Shown here piece by piece: positions 33,409 through 41,636 of a stretch of DNA of 64,000 nucleotides; the stretch's first letter is position 1, and each line of letters starts with the position of its first letter. The DNA is from CAVQBP01 sp963782475 (GTDB taxonomy: Bacteria; Bacteroidota; Ignavibacteria; Ignavibacteriales; Ignavibacteriaceae), in assembly GCA_963782475.1 (NCBI GenBank), contig CAWAJW010000012.1, positions 1,772,181-1,836,180 on the forward strand, in the 5' to 3' direction. The notes beneath the pieces are model-generated. The model did not search any database. It had not been told where the DNA came from and worked only from the letters and a program-made list of their open reading frames with translations. The position numbers and the translations under genes were made by a program.

Positions 33409-34041
33409 ATGTTTGAAATATCATCTTTTGCTTTGTATGTAAGTGCTGCTGCTTTATTTGCGTTTACACCTGGGCCAGGAATTATTTATATATTTACAAG
33501 AAGTCTCAAAGGAGGCAGGCATGAAGGTATTACCTCTGCAATAGGCACGTCATTCGGCGGATTTTCACATGTAGTATTTGTAGCGGTCGGGCTCTCCACA
33601 ATACTTGCAGCTTCTGCGTTAGCATTTAACATCATTAAATATGCCGGCGCAATTTATTTATTCTATTTGGGTTTCCGGTCTATTTATAGTTTTAATAAAA
33701 AAGAATCTGATATTCCGGGCGGGGAAAATTGCACAAGAAGATTTTTATACCAAGGTTTTATGAATGAATTACTGAATCCTAAAACTCCATTATTTTTTTC
33801 AGCATTTGTTCCGCAATTTATTAATCCGTCTGGTAATTTCATACCTCAATTCATTTTGTTAGGCTGTACGTCTGTTATACTAAATTTATCAGCAGATTTG
33901 ATAGTTGCATCTTTTGTCGGAGCTTTAGGGAACAAGTTAAAAACGAGTTTGTTGTCCCACAAAAGGCAAGGTTCTTTTTCAGGCCTTATTCTTATGGCTT
34001 TGGGTGTTTTTACAGCGTTATCAGGTCAAAAAATTAATTAA
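33409..34041 (+). CDS. LysE/RhtB-family amino-acid exporter
   Basis: A 210-residue inner-membrane protein from ATG 33409 (preceded by GAGGTTAAT) with six TM helices. The signature FTPGPGIIYIFTRSLKGGRH and a second GFMNELLNPKTPLFFSAFVP (KNPK-type loop) are present. It exports amino acids such as threonine or homoserine lactones; the substrate is not determined. The extra 13 residues of the 33370 start lack a ribosome site. Confidence 0.8.
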   Translation: MFEISSFALYVSAAALFAFTPGPGIIYIFTRSLKGGRHEGITSAIGTSFGGFSHVVFVAVGLSTILAASALAFNIIKYAGAIYLFYLGFRSIYSFNKKESDIPGGENCTRRFLYQGFMNELLNPKTPLFFSAFVPQFINPSGNFIPQFILLGCTSVILNLSADLIVASFVGALGNKLKTSLLSHKRQGSFSGLILMALGVFTALSGQKIN

Positions 34042-34079
34042 ATAATAATTCAAAAAACTTGTATTTCAACGAGTAAAAA

Positions 34080-34928
34080 ATGTATAATATAAAATCAAAA
34101 TTCGCTTTATTGATAGTTCAGATATTATCTATAACAATCTTTGCTCAAACACCGGATTATCAAAAAGGTTATGCTGCGGTAAACGGAATTAATATGTATT
34201 ATGAAATTCATGGAACAGGCAAGCCTCTGGTTATTATTCACGGAGGAGGTTCAACTATAAATACTTCTTTTGGAAATGTTCTTCCATCTATTTCAAAAAA
34301 ATATAAAGTGATTGCTGTTGAGCTTCAGGCACATGGCCATACATCAGATAGAAATACCCCGGAAAGCTTTGAACAAGATGCCGATGATGTTGCAGAACTT
34401 TTAAATCAACTGAACATTGATAGTGCATATATTTTTGGTTTCAGTAATGGTGGAAATACTGCAATCCAGCTAGCGATTAGACATCCCGAAAAAGCGGGTA
34501 AATTAATATTGGCCTCAACATTTTACAAGAGAGAAGGTTTATATCCTGACTTTTGGAAAGGAATGGACAATGCCACTTTCAAATATATGCCGCAAGTTTA
34601 TAAAGATGAATTTCTAAAAATAACCAAAAACCAGAAAGCGCTTCTTAACATGTTTAATAAAGATGCTAACCGTATGAAAGCATTTAAAGATTGGACCGAT
34701 GATGATATTAAATCAATTCAAGCACCAACTCTTATTATTATTGGAGACAAAGATATTGTTCGTCCTGAACATGCAGTTGAAATGTATAGATTAATTCCAC
34801 ATGCTCGTTTAGTTATACTGCCGGGTGGGCACGGTGAATATTTGGGAGAAATTATGTTTGCCAAGAAAAATAATTTTCACCCTGATATCATAGTTTCATT
34901 GGTTGAAAATTTTCTTGAAACTAAATAG
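34080..34928 (+). CDS. Exported alpha/beta hydrolase
   Basis: A 282-residue protein with a signal peptide (KFALLIVQILSITIFAQ) and an alpha/beta hydrolase fold. The oxyanion-hole HGGG is at IHGGGSTI, the nucleophile elbow GFSNGGNTA supplies Ser, Asp is in GDKDIVRPEH, and His in PGGHGEYLG. The triad is complete, so hydrolase activity is likely, for an ester or peptide outside the cytoplasm. It is 38 bases after the LysE-type gene on the same strand. Confidence 0.8.
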   Translation: MYNIKSKFALLIVQILSITIFAQTPDYQKGYAAVNGINMYYEIHGTGKPLVIIHGGGSTINTSFGNVLPSISKKYKVIAVELQAHGHTSDRNTPESFEQDADDVAELLNQLNIDSAYIFGFSNGGNTAIQLAIRHPEKAGKLILASTFYKREGLYPDFWKGMDNATFKYMPQVYKDEFLKITKNQKALLNMFNKDANRMKAFKDWTDDDIKSIQAPTLIIIGDKDIVRPEHAVEMYRLIPHARLVILPGGHGEYLGEIMFAKKNNFHPDIIVSLVENFLETK

Positions 34929-35206
34929 AAACAAATGAGTAAATAGTGACTATATAGTGTTCTTTGAAACACTTCAATTTGTTCTAATCTCAATTAGAAA
35001 TAAAAAACTGATTGTTGAAATGGTACCATAGTATTTATAATAATGGTTCTTTTGCAATTTAATATTTAGATATAAATTTTAATATAATCTAGTTATTAAA
35101 ATTACCTGCGAACTGAATTAAATAGAAGTCTGTTTCTAAAATCATAATATGTATAAACTAAGATTTGAATTTTTATTATATAAATACCACTCAATAATTC
35201 GTCAAA

Positions 35207-35449
35207 CGTATAGGTTGTCAGACCAAACAAGTAATTTTTGATAGAATTACAAGTGCAATGATTTATGAAAATGGAGGTACAGAAAAAAGTCTGACTTATT
35301 TTTGTCCGGAACAGATAAAAGGAAGTGCAAAAATAAGGAAGTCTTTTTCAATGGTGGCTGGTGCGCTATGTTTTTTGTTTTAATGACAAGCTGAAAAAAA
35401 TATTTGCGTGAGGATTGGGGAAGGGGATTAGGCGAGCAATTATTTTTTG
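35207..35449 (+). repeat. Multi-hairpin repeat, partial copy (B 3' arm to D)
   Basis: Begins at ATAGGTTGTCAGACC in hairpin B, then hairpin C and D. It lacks hairpin A and the left arm of B, like the copy at 24432. The frame CQTKQVIFDRITSAMIYENG is open. It runs directly into the half attC at 35530. Confidence 0.6.
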
Positions 35450-35529
35450 ATAGAATGATTATATTTTGATTGATTAGCGATCGAAAAATATTTCTTTTGA
35501 GATATAAGAAACTCTATAAATACACTTAC

Positions 35530-35592
35530 TCAAAAATCTCTAAAGAGCCGAATGCATAAAATGCTGTCAACTTAAATTGCATTTGTTAGGTG
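35530..35592 (-). other. Half attC, minus orientation (duplicate)
   Basis: Identical in the visible part to the half attC at 25722-25784 (GTTAGGTG at 35585-35592; left arm GTTGACAGCATTTTATG). No right half. Confidence 0.6.
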
Positions 35593-35596
35593 TTTT

Positions 35597-36643
35597 TTAC
35601 CTTAGCAATAACAATTTCTTTGCATCTGAGAAACCCCCGGACTGTATTCTATAAAAATAAACACCACTTGAGAGATTATTAGCATGAAAATTAATTTCAT
35701 AATTTCCAGCTGTTTTTTCTTCACTAACCAATGTTGCAATTAATTTTCCAAGTAAATCATAAACTTTTAATGTAACATAACCAGAATATGGAATTGTGTA
35801 TTTTATTTTTGTACTTGGATTAAATGGATTAGGGAAATTCTGCGATAAATAATATGAATTAATCTTCATATTTTCATCTTGGATATCCAATGAAATGTCG
35901 CTATTCAAAAAAAGGCGTTTTTCAATCGTTTGGTTTGAATCAGAAGAGAATACGAATACTAATGTATCTTTCAAATATTCATCAAATTGTTTTTTACAAA
36001 TTGGGCAGACATCAACATCTACTATTTTAAATGTTACAGTATCTCCTGGATTCAATTGTAAATGTATTGAATCACTTCTTTCGTAAGGGGTAATTCTGAA
36101 ATAATGATATTCATATATGCTATCTTTTTTAATGTCGCAAAAATACGATGAGTAAGATTTATTATAAATTGAATCTAGATAAACGCTCTGATTTGAATCA
36201 TTGATAATCTTACATGAATCACTTACACTATATCTCGACAAAAAAATACTATCACGAGAAAAGATAATATTTTCTTCCCAATCGGAAAACGGATACTTAA
36301 ACTTAAATGATTTTATAAACTTAATATCCTCAGCGAGACAGTCTCTGTAAATATCAATTCGATAATTACCTTCTGATAAGTTTGGCATTGGAACAACAAA
36401 ATTATGGTAACCGTAACAAGTAGTTCCGTCTTTCGCTGTATCTATTTGCGTGATTGTAATAACTGAATCAATAATTTCAACGGAATAATCTAATTGAAAT
36501 CCACATTGTTCCCATGCATTATAATCCCAAACATAAACAGTATCATTTGAAGACTTAACCACAATTGAGTCTAATGTTAAATTAGGTTGAGCTATCAACA
36601 ATGACGAAAGAAAAAGAAATCCAATAAATATTTTTGTTTTCAT
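35597..36643 (-). CDS. Secreted protein with type IX sorting domain, cassette-borne copy 2
   Basis: A 348-residue protein like the one at 25790-26836, differing at about three positions (for example Met for Ile near residue 90). The signal peptide MKTKIFIGFLFLSSLLIAQ and the C-terminal NFPNPFNPSTKIKY sorting domain are intact. That both copies stay full length after duplication suggests either a recent event or selection. Function unknown; surface or secreted. Confidence 0.7.
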   Translation of the reverse strand: MKTKIFIGFLFLSSLLIAQPNLTLDSIVVKSSNDTVYVWDYNAWEQCGFQLDYSVEIIDSVITITQIDTAKDGTTCYGYHNFVVPMPNLSEGNYRIDIYRDCLAEDIKFIKSFKFKYPFSDWEENIIFSRDSIFLSRYSVSDSCKIINDSNQSVYLDSIYNKSYSSYFCDIKKDSIYEYHYFRITPYERSDSIHLQLNPGDTVTFKIVDVDVCPICKKQFDEYLKDTLVFVFSSDSNQTIEKRLFLNSDISLDIQDENMKINSYYLSQNFPNPFNPSTKIKYTIPYSGYVTLKVYDLLGKLIATLVSEEKTAGNYEINFHANNLSSGVYFYRIQSGGFSDAKKLLLLR

Positions 36644-36674
36644 TTTTATAACCCCTTTTTTTATTTACTAATAC

Positions 36675-36908
36675 ACCTAACGAACCGCATTTAAGTTGCA
36701 GCCCAAAACAAGAAACTAATTTTTATTATCTCTGTCATAGATTAAGCAAACTGTGCTTAACTTTCCGTTTACGAAAAGCACAGTTTGCAACATAATTAAT
36801 TAGAGTACTTCACTTGAACAAGATATTTTAAGCGGATCATCTACCTTAAAAATTATCTAAAAAGCCAAATGCGTAAAATGCTGTCAACTTAAATTGCATT
36901 TGTTATAT
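36675..36908 (-). other. attC site, full, minus orientation
   Basis: Read on the minus strand: ATATAACAAATGCAATTTAA and GTTGACAGCATTTTACGC on the left; GGGCTGCAACTTAAATGCG and GTTAGGTG on the right. The inner stem is GCAAACTGTGCTTTTCG with AAGCACAGTTTGC (36738-36795). It closely matches the attC at 8236-8468 even in the inner part (AAGGTAGATGATCCGC). Confidence 0.7.
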
Positions 36909-36912
36909 TGTT

Positions 36913-37647
36913 TTATTCTTTATACAAATTTGTTTTTTCTTTGTAATTATACCAATACATTAAACCATCTTTAAATTCCACTGTAAGTGTACGTGGGACT
37001 GTAGAGATTACAAGCTTCAGATAGGGAGGTTTATAATCGTATAAATCGTTATAATTTATTGTTTTTATATTTGAATCGTTTAGAAATATTATTTGGTGAA
37101 AATAGGTTGAATTGGATTTATCCATTTGATAAGTACATTCCAAGTAACCTTCATATGAGGTTTCGCTATTATACGTTGTTAACCATTTTTTTGTAGTCCA
37201 ATATCCGGAAATATCCTCTGCTTTTTCATTTGGAGTAAGTATGTCAACAGGAGTTGATGTTAGTATGCTATTCGATATATTAATCTCACTTCCTGTATAA
37301 CCTTCATATATTGGTACTGATATATTCTCAGCGAGATAAACAATTTCCAAATCATAAAGATAAATTATTCCATTCTCGATTTTATATTTGCCCTTCTTAA
37401 TTTCATCGGCTTTCCATAATTGAGTTTCAACATTCTTAAAGGTACTAGAATCAATAAAGCTTCCATCAGTAAAATATGTTATTCTATATCCATTAACTCC
37501 CCAAGTACCAATAATTTCTTTTTTTAGGAAATCATCATTTTGTACAGTAGGTTCAGTAACAGAGTTTTCCGAACATGAAACAAAAGAAATAATACTTAGC
37601 ATTAATATACTTGAGTAAAACAGGAATGTTTCTTTAGATCCTTTCAT
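36913..37647 (-). CDS. Lipoprotein of unknown function, cassette-borne
   Basis: A 244-residue protein with a lipoprotein signal: a hydrophobic stretch (FYSSILMLSIISFVSCSEN) with the lipobox SFVSC, so Cys-26 would be lipidated. The rest is beta-rich (TYFTDGSFIDSSTFKNVETQ) with repeated YxGYTG. It resembles lipocalin-like lipoproteins of Bacteroidota, but I name no family. Single-gene cassette between two attC sites. Confidence 0.6.
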   Translation of the reverse strand: MKGSKETFLFYSSILMLSIISFVSCSENSVTEPTVQNDDFLKKEIIGTWGVNGYRITYFTDGSFIDSSTFKNVETQLWKADEIKKGKYKIENGIIYLYDLEIVYLAENISVPIYEGYTGSEINISNSILTSTPVDILTPNEKAEDISGYWTTKKWLTTYNSETSYEGYLECTYQMDKSNSTYFHQIIFLNDSNIKTINYNDLYDYKPPYLKLVISTVPRTLTVEFKDGLMYWYNYKEKTNLYKE

Positions 37648-37738
37648 TTTTTCACCTCACTTTTTGTTGTAAGTAGATAATGTGAACTATTAGGATCGTA
37701 AATATTGTTTCATAAAAATCCCAATATTTATTTATACA

Positions 37739-37926
37739 ATATAACGGCTTTGCGGCTAAGACGCAGCCCAGAACAACAAAGCCGTTTTAATTAATAATTT
37801 TTATAATTAAAAAAATCTCTCATAGCAGAACAGGGTTGAACAAGAAACTTAACACGGAAAGACAAACCTAAAAACTCCAAAATTGCCGAGAGCGAAATCG
37901 CTGTTGCCTTGAGCCGCGGGTTATAA
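37739..37926 (-). other. attC site, full, minus orientation, of a second arm type
   Basis: Minus-strand reading starts TTATAACCCGCGGCTCAAGG and ends TCTTAGCCGCAAAGCCGTTATATTG-like, with R'' core TTATAAC and R' core GTTATAT. The arms (CGGCTCAAGGCAACAGCG, GGGCTGCGTCTTAGCCG) differ from the main attC type but follow the same order: GCCGAGAGCGAAATCGCTGTT is the counterpart of the GCCGAATGCGTAAAATGCTG part. Confidence 0.6.
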
Positions 37927-38044
37927 GCGTTTTTAAATTTGTTTTATATTCCAATCAAACTGACTAAAAAACTAGGGTGGGTAATTTAATACATGCTCAA
38001 TAGTATTAAGTCAGACTGGTTCCGTTGCCTTATAGATTTTACTA

Positions 38045-39203
38045 ACTGAACTTACGCAAAAAGCTATTTAACAAATTCAAAAGATAATTGATGAACCTGC
38101 TGTAACTCTTCATAAGCTACTTTAATAGCTTTTTCATAAATCCTTGCCTTTATTGCAAAATGATTTAATCTTGTTTTCATACTCATAGATTCTAATTTGT
38201 AAAAAGCAAATATTGATGCAAAAATATGATTACTCTGAGTCTGAACCATTCTAGCCGGAGATTTGCATAAAGAGGCATTCTTTTTTAAGGATTTATGATA
38301 TACTTCAATCTTCCATCGTTTTTGATAGAGTTCTGTAATTTGATCATATGTTAATGTCTTTTCACTTGTAACTAAATATAAAACACCTTCAGTTCCATCT
38401 TCGTTTTTGAAGATTTCTTTAACTAAATACAACTCAAATGGGACATCTTCTAAATAGATTTTGTAAATGGTGTTTTCTTTCAGTTCAAGCGAACTTACTG
38501 TAACATATTTCTCATATATCTTATCCTTTTTACTCAATGCAACCTTACGATTCGTCTTTATCGGCATTATAAATTCTTTTTCTAATTTTTTCTTTATATG
38601 AACCATATTTGCTGCTGATGCGTACCAAACATCGTTGATTACATACTTAAATTGAACTTTATTCTTTATTATTTGATTCAACATCTGCTGATACATTTGA
38701 TTCTTTGTAACCTCACTTACTTTTCGCTCTTTCCTTTTTTTCTCATCGTATACTGTTTTTGTCTTTTTTACTATTAAATAATTTATTGGAATTTTTCCTC
38801 TCTCATTTATGTATAATGCTGACAGAAGATTTATTCCTTTGACTGCTCTTCCTTTTGTATGGTCATGATACCAACTTACTATTTCATTTTCTTCTGTGTA
38901 CGGTTTCTCTTCTATGGTATCGTCTATTGCTACTATTCCGTCTTCTGTCTGTATCTCTCTTATTGTCGGCTTTACTATTTTCCATAATTCTTTTGAACTG
39001 AACTGACTCTCACTTAAAAATCTTGTTACTTTATCGTGGCTTATTTCTCCTTCTGTCATTATTGACAACCCGGTAGCTGTCGTATATGAAAACGAACTTA
39101 ATAGATAATCAGAATATAATTCTAATAATTCTTTGTCCATTTTCTTTTCTTCTTTTTGTTATTACAAAATTACTCCTTTTTTGTATCTTTGCGTAAGTTC
39201 AGT
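38045..39203. mobile_element. IS4-superfamily insertion sequence
   Basis: About 1.16 kb. Perfect inverted termini: TAACTGAACTTACGCAAA at 38043-38060 and TTTGCGTAAGTTCAGTTA at 39188-39205; if TA is the target duplication, the element is 38045-39203. It carries one transposase gene on the minus strand. It has inserted in the cassette array between the attC at 37739 and the attC remnant at 39218-39247. Confidence 0.8.
38064..39140 (-). CDS. Transposase, IS4/IS701-like DDE family
   Basis: A 358-residue DDE transposase. First Asp in DGIVAIDDTIEEKPY; second in KYVINDVWYASAAN; the Y-(2)-R-(3)-E-(6)-K signature in LYQKRWKIEVYHKSLKKN, including the catalytic Glu. The gene spans nearly the entire IS and is intact, so the element may still be active. 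Its right end lies inside the terminal repeats by 60 bases. Confidence 0.8.
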   Translation of the reverse strand: MDKELLELYSDYLLSSFSYTTATGLSIMTEGEISHDKVTRFLSESQFSSKELWKIVKPTIREIQTEDGIVAIDDTIEEKPYTEENEIVSWYHDHTKGRAVKGINLLSALYINERGKIPINYLIVKKTKTVYDEKKRKERKVSEVTKNQMYQQMLNQIIKNKVQFKYVINDVWYASAANMVHIKKKLEKEFIMPIKTNRKVALSKKDKIYEKYVTVSSLELKENTIYKIYLEDVPFELYLVKEIFKNEDGTEGVLYLVTSEKTLTYDQITELYQKRWKIEVYHKSLKKNASLCKSPARMVQTQSNHIFASIFAFYKLESMSMKTRLNHFAIKARIYEKAIKVAYEELQQVHQLSFEFVK

Positions 39204-39217
39204 TAATAACTTATTTC

Positions 39218-39247
39218 ACGCAATAATGCCAAAACGCATATAAGCAG
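39218..39247 (-). other. attC remnant next to the IS
   Basis: Minus-strand reading GCTGCTTATATGCGTTTTGG then CATTATTGCG recalls the CATATAAC cassette edge and the GCATT part of other attC sites. Probably an attC disrupted by the IS. Too short to be certain. Confidence 0.3.
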
Positions 39248-39262
39248 CTATTCTATTTCAAA

Positions 39263-39934
39263 TTAAATTGGATGTCCTAAAATATACCAGGAAATATGAA
39301 ATAGTAAGAAAACTAATAACCCAACAACGTATGGTCTATGTTTTAATTTTTCACGCCTATCATATATTATTAAGACAAACAAAATTAAAATGCATAATAA
39401 AATTGAAATATTATAAGTGTAATATTGTTTAAGATATAACCAATAGCCTAGGGTTCTTCCAAATGAAGGTGGAATAAATACTAAAGCAACACAAATCATA
39501 TAACGCATGTGAAAGGCAACATTCCCTTTCAATATATTTCTTACTGCAAGTGTGTAGAAAATTATAATAGAAATCAATTCAGTAGTGAAAGTAAATATTG
39601 TTTTGAGGCTTTCAATCGAAGTCATTTTTTGTTCAATGCCTTCATAGTATTGTTGCCATAATACTCCAATAGATGAGATGATAATTATAGGCATGAGGAA
39701 ATATGTAATCTTTCCGATAAATCGGTGCCGTTTAATTTTATTGTAGGTAATTAATAATGTTTGAGTAATTAGTATTACAACCCACAACAATAATGCGATT
39801 GCGTGAATATGAACAATTGCAGATACTGATTTGAAATGAGGAAATAATGAAAAATAAGGATAATAGAATCCAAGCCCTACAAAAACGACAAAAATTAGGA
39901 AAAAAAATCCAATATATTTATACTGTCTTTCCAT
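39263..39934 (-). CDS. Polytopic membrane protein, DUF2306-like
   Basis: A 223-residue protein with seven hydrophobic segments. HAIALLLWVVILITQTLLIT followed by RHRFIGKITYFLMPIIII resembles the conserved His and RHR-x-GR region of DUF2306-type membrane proteins. Inner membrane; function unknown. It lies next to the IS in a minus-strand cassette region. Confidence 0.55.
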   Translation of the reverse strand: MERQYKYIGFFFLIFVVFVGLGFYYPYFSLFPHFKSVSAIVHIHAIALLLWVVILITQTLLITYNKIKRHRFIGKITYFLMPIIIISSIGVLWQQYYEGIEQKMTSIESLKTIFTFTTELISIIIFYTLAVRNILKGNVAFHMRYMICVALVFIPPSFGRTLGYWLYLKQYYTYNISILLCILILFVLIIYDRREKLKHRPYVVGLLVFLLFHISWYILGHPI

Positions 39935-40285
39935 TTACAAAAGTCGTAATTAATTGCCATTAAATTTAGTGTATTCCCAATTGCTCTTATCTGTTATGAT
40001 TGGTTGTGAAAGCACTATATTTTCTTTTTACAATTATATTAAATTTTATTTAAAATAAATTTCCAATAGGATTTCTGATTTTATTATTAGCCTTTTTAAA
40101 GTCTTCGAATATCTTTCAGTGGCTTTGGAACTATTTTGGCCCAATAGCTATTGAAAAAATAACAGAAATCTTCAAAGTAATTACAATAAACTCATTGTTT
40201 TTTGACCAAATCTATGCTGAATTAATCTATTTCTATATTGATCCAAAACTTCATTCATCTGATTATATTTACCCTTATTGAAAGC
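39935..40285. other. Gene-free stretch
   Basis: About 350 bases with no ORF or recognised repeat between the membrane-protein gene and the attC at 40286-40498. The minus strand 5' of the membrane gene has no clear promoter. Confidence 0.35.
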
Positions 40286-40498
40286 TTATAACAATCATGC
40301 AATTAAGTTGCAGCCCAAAACAAGAAACTCATTTTTATTACTATTACTAAAAATTAAGCAATCCTTGTAAACACGGCTTGAAAGAAACTTATCAGAGCAC
40401 TTCAGTTGAACAAGATACTTTTTGCGGATCATCTACATCTAAAATCTCTAAAAAGCCGAATGCGTAAAATGCTGTCAACTTAAATTGCTTTGTTAGGC
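40286..40498 (-). other. attC site, full, minus orientation
   Basis: Minus-strand reading: GCCTAACAAAGCAATTTAAG then TTGACAGCATTTTACGCATTC on the left, GGGCTGCAACTTAATTGC and GTTATAAG on the right, and the inner AGATGTAGATGATCCGC also found in other sites. R'' core GCCTAAC (40492-40498 on the plus strand is GTTAGGC) and R' core GTTATAA. Confidence 0.7.
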
Positions 40499-40844
40499 TG
40501 ACCTATTTTTAATTATATTTTTTTAACAAAAGTATTGTTTTTATTTATTCTACTTTTGGAGGATTCTTTTATAGTATCTTTTTTTCTTCGTCGTGTATAA
40601 ATTAATTTTTGCAACTAATGACTTTACAAATGTTGTATTTATTCTTTGATAACTTAATTTTTGTTTAAATATAGTTTTAGGCTTATTCTTTTTTATTTGC
40701 AGTAAATGACATTAAACTTATTGCAAAGGGTTTTTAATTTTTTATAAATAATAATGATTACATTCATAATGTTAGTGGCAATATTTTAGATGAATCCTTT
40801 TTCCTGCAACAACTTTACTTTTGATTATATCCTTTTACAGCCTA
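40499..40844 (-). other. Cassette without an obvious gene
   Basis: Bounded by the leader junction (GTTAGGCTG at 40846-40854) and an attC (40286-40498). No reading frame of convincing length is seen on either strand in about 345 bp. Such empty cassettes are known in integrons and may carry a promoter, a small RNA or a decayed gene. Confidence 0.45.
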
Positions 40845-41070
40845 ACTTATTATTAAGCTACATAGTGTATTTAAGCCCTATGTACATATATAGACATTTT
40901 GTGCCTACATATAGCCATTTTTTGAAGAGTGTTTATATAAAGGCATTTTTTTATGTCTACATCTAGACATTTTTTTTAACTTGAAATTTTGGATTAAAAT
41001 ATTCTTTTTCATCCCCATTAAAAATTATGTCGATTCAACTTAATTTTATTTTCAATTAAAGGCAAGGGTA
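40845..41070 (-). promoter_or_regulatory. Cassette-array leader, minus strand copy 3 (best preserved)
   Basis: On the minus strand: TTAATTGAAAATAAAATTAA, then ATGTCTAGATGTAGACAT (40953-40970), ATGCCTTTATATAAACAC (40929-40946), ATGGCTATATGTAGGCAC (40901-40918) and ATGTCTATATATGTACAT (40880-40897), then TAGCTTAATAATAAGTTAGGCTG. The four repeats and the junction match the plus-strand leader at 7441-7694 in order and spacing. Confidence 0.65.
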
Positions 41071-41326
41071 TGGTAGGTTGTGTTAGTCGAGCTCGGTGGG
41101 GCTTGGCTATCCCAAAGGTATAACTAATGCCATCTTCCCTTATTGGCTTTACTTCAATTGAATTTTTATATTCATAAATTAAATAATTAAGCCAGGTAAG
41201 AGAGAAGATAGCATCACTAATATCTCCATATATATTCTTTTCTTTTGTATCATAGTTTAGATAATCTAATGAATATATTATTATACTAGTTCTAAAACAT
41301 TTTGAAAAATGAAATAAATTTAGCAT
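41018..41326 (-). CDS. Doubtful small ORF overlapping the leader
   Basis: A 102-residue frame whose C-terminal third is translated from the conserved leader, which is noncoding elsewhere. The N-terminal part (YDTKEKNIYGDISDAIFSLT) looks somewhat protein-like and could be the tail of a small gene. No family, no ribosome site. Reported with low confidence only. Confidence 0.2.
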   Translation of the reverse strand: MLNLFHFSKCFRTSIIIYSLDYLNYDTKEKNIYGDISDAIFSLTWLNYLIYEYKNSIEVKPIREDGISYTFGIAKPHRARLTQPTIPLPLIENKIKLNRHNF

Positions 41327-41636
41327 AATTGTTTGATTCGACTTACTGAATTCCTCAATTCCTTGCTAGTATTAGTTAAACAGTAATTTAGAATATGGCC
41401 AAATAACAAAAATTTACAATGAGTTTATATAAACCTTTGCGGATTGTAGGCAAATGAAAAATAAAAACTGTGATTAATATACCCCATAATAAATGTTAGA
41501 GGGGTTGTTTTAAGATAATCTGCTGATAGAACTTTTAAGCTGAAAAGAAGAAGAAATATTGCAAAAAAATAAATAATATTTTGGGTTCCTGTATAGCCAG
41601 CTAAAAATTCAGATTAATTTATTATCGGAGTTCAGG
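41327..41636. other. Gene-free stretch upstream of the oligopeptidase gene
   Basis: About 310 bases without a convincing ORF. The last part contains TTATCGGAGTTCAGG, a ribosome site for the prolyl oligopeptidase. No clear palindrome. Confidence 0.35.

Larger units (their letters stand above)
35410..36681. repeat. Duplicated cassette block, copy 2
   Basis: The partner of 25603-26874: same 1272-bp length, about five differences noticed. After the shared CACCTAAC at its right end the loci diverge, which is the cassette boundary. Confidence 0.8.

Noticed and set aside
38045..39203. The IS as the cause of the multi-hairpin repeats
   Set aside because: Its 18-base termini and transposase are unrelated in sequence to hairpins A to D.
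41018..41326. 102-residue ORF on the minus strand
   Set aside because: Its C-terminal third is translated from a leader that is noncoding in the other copies, and no ribosome site is visible; kept only at low confidence.
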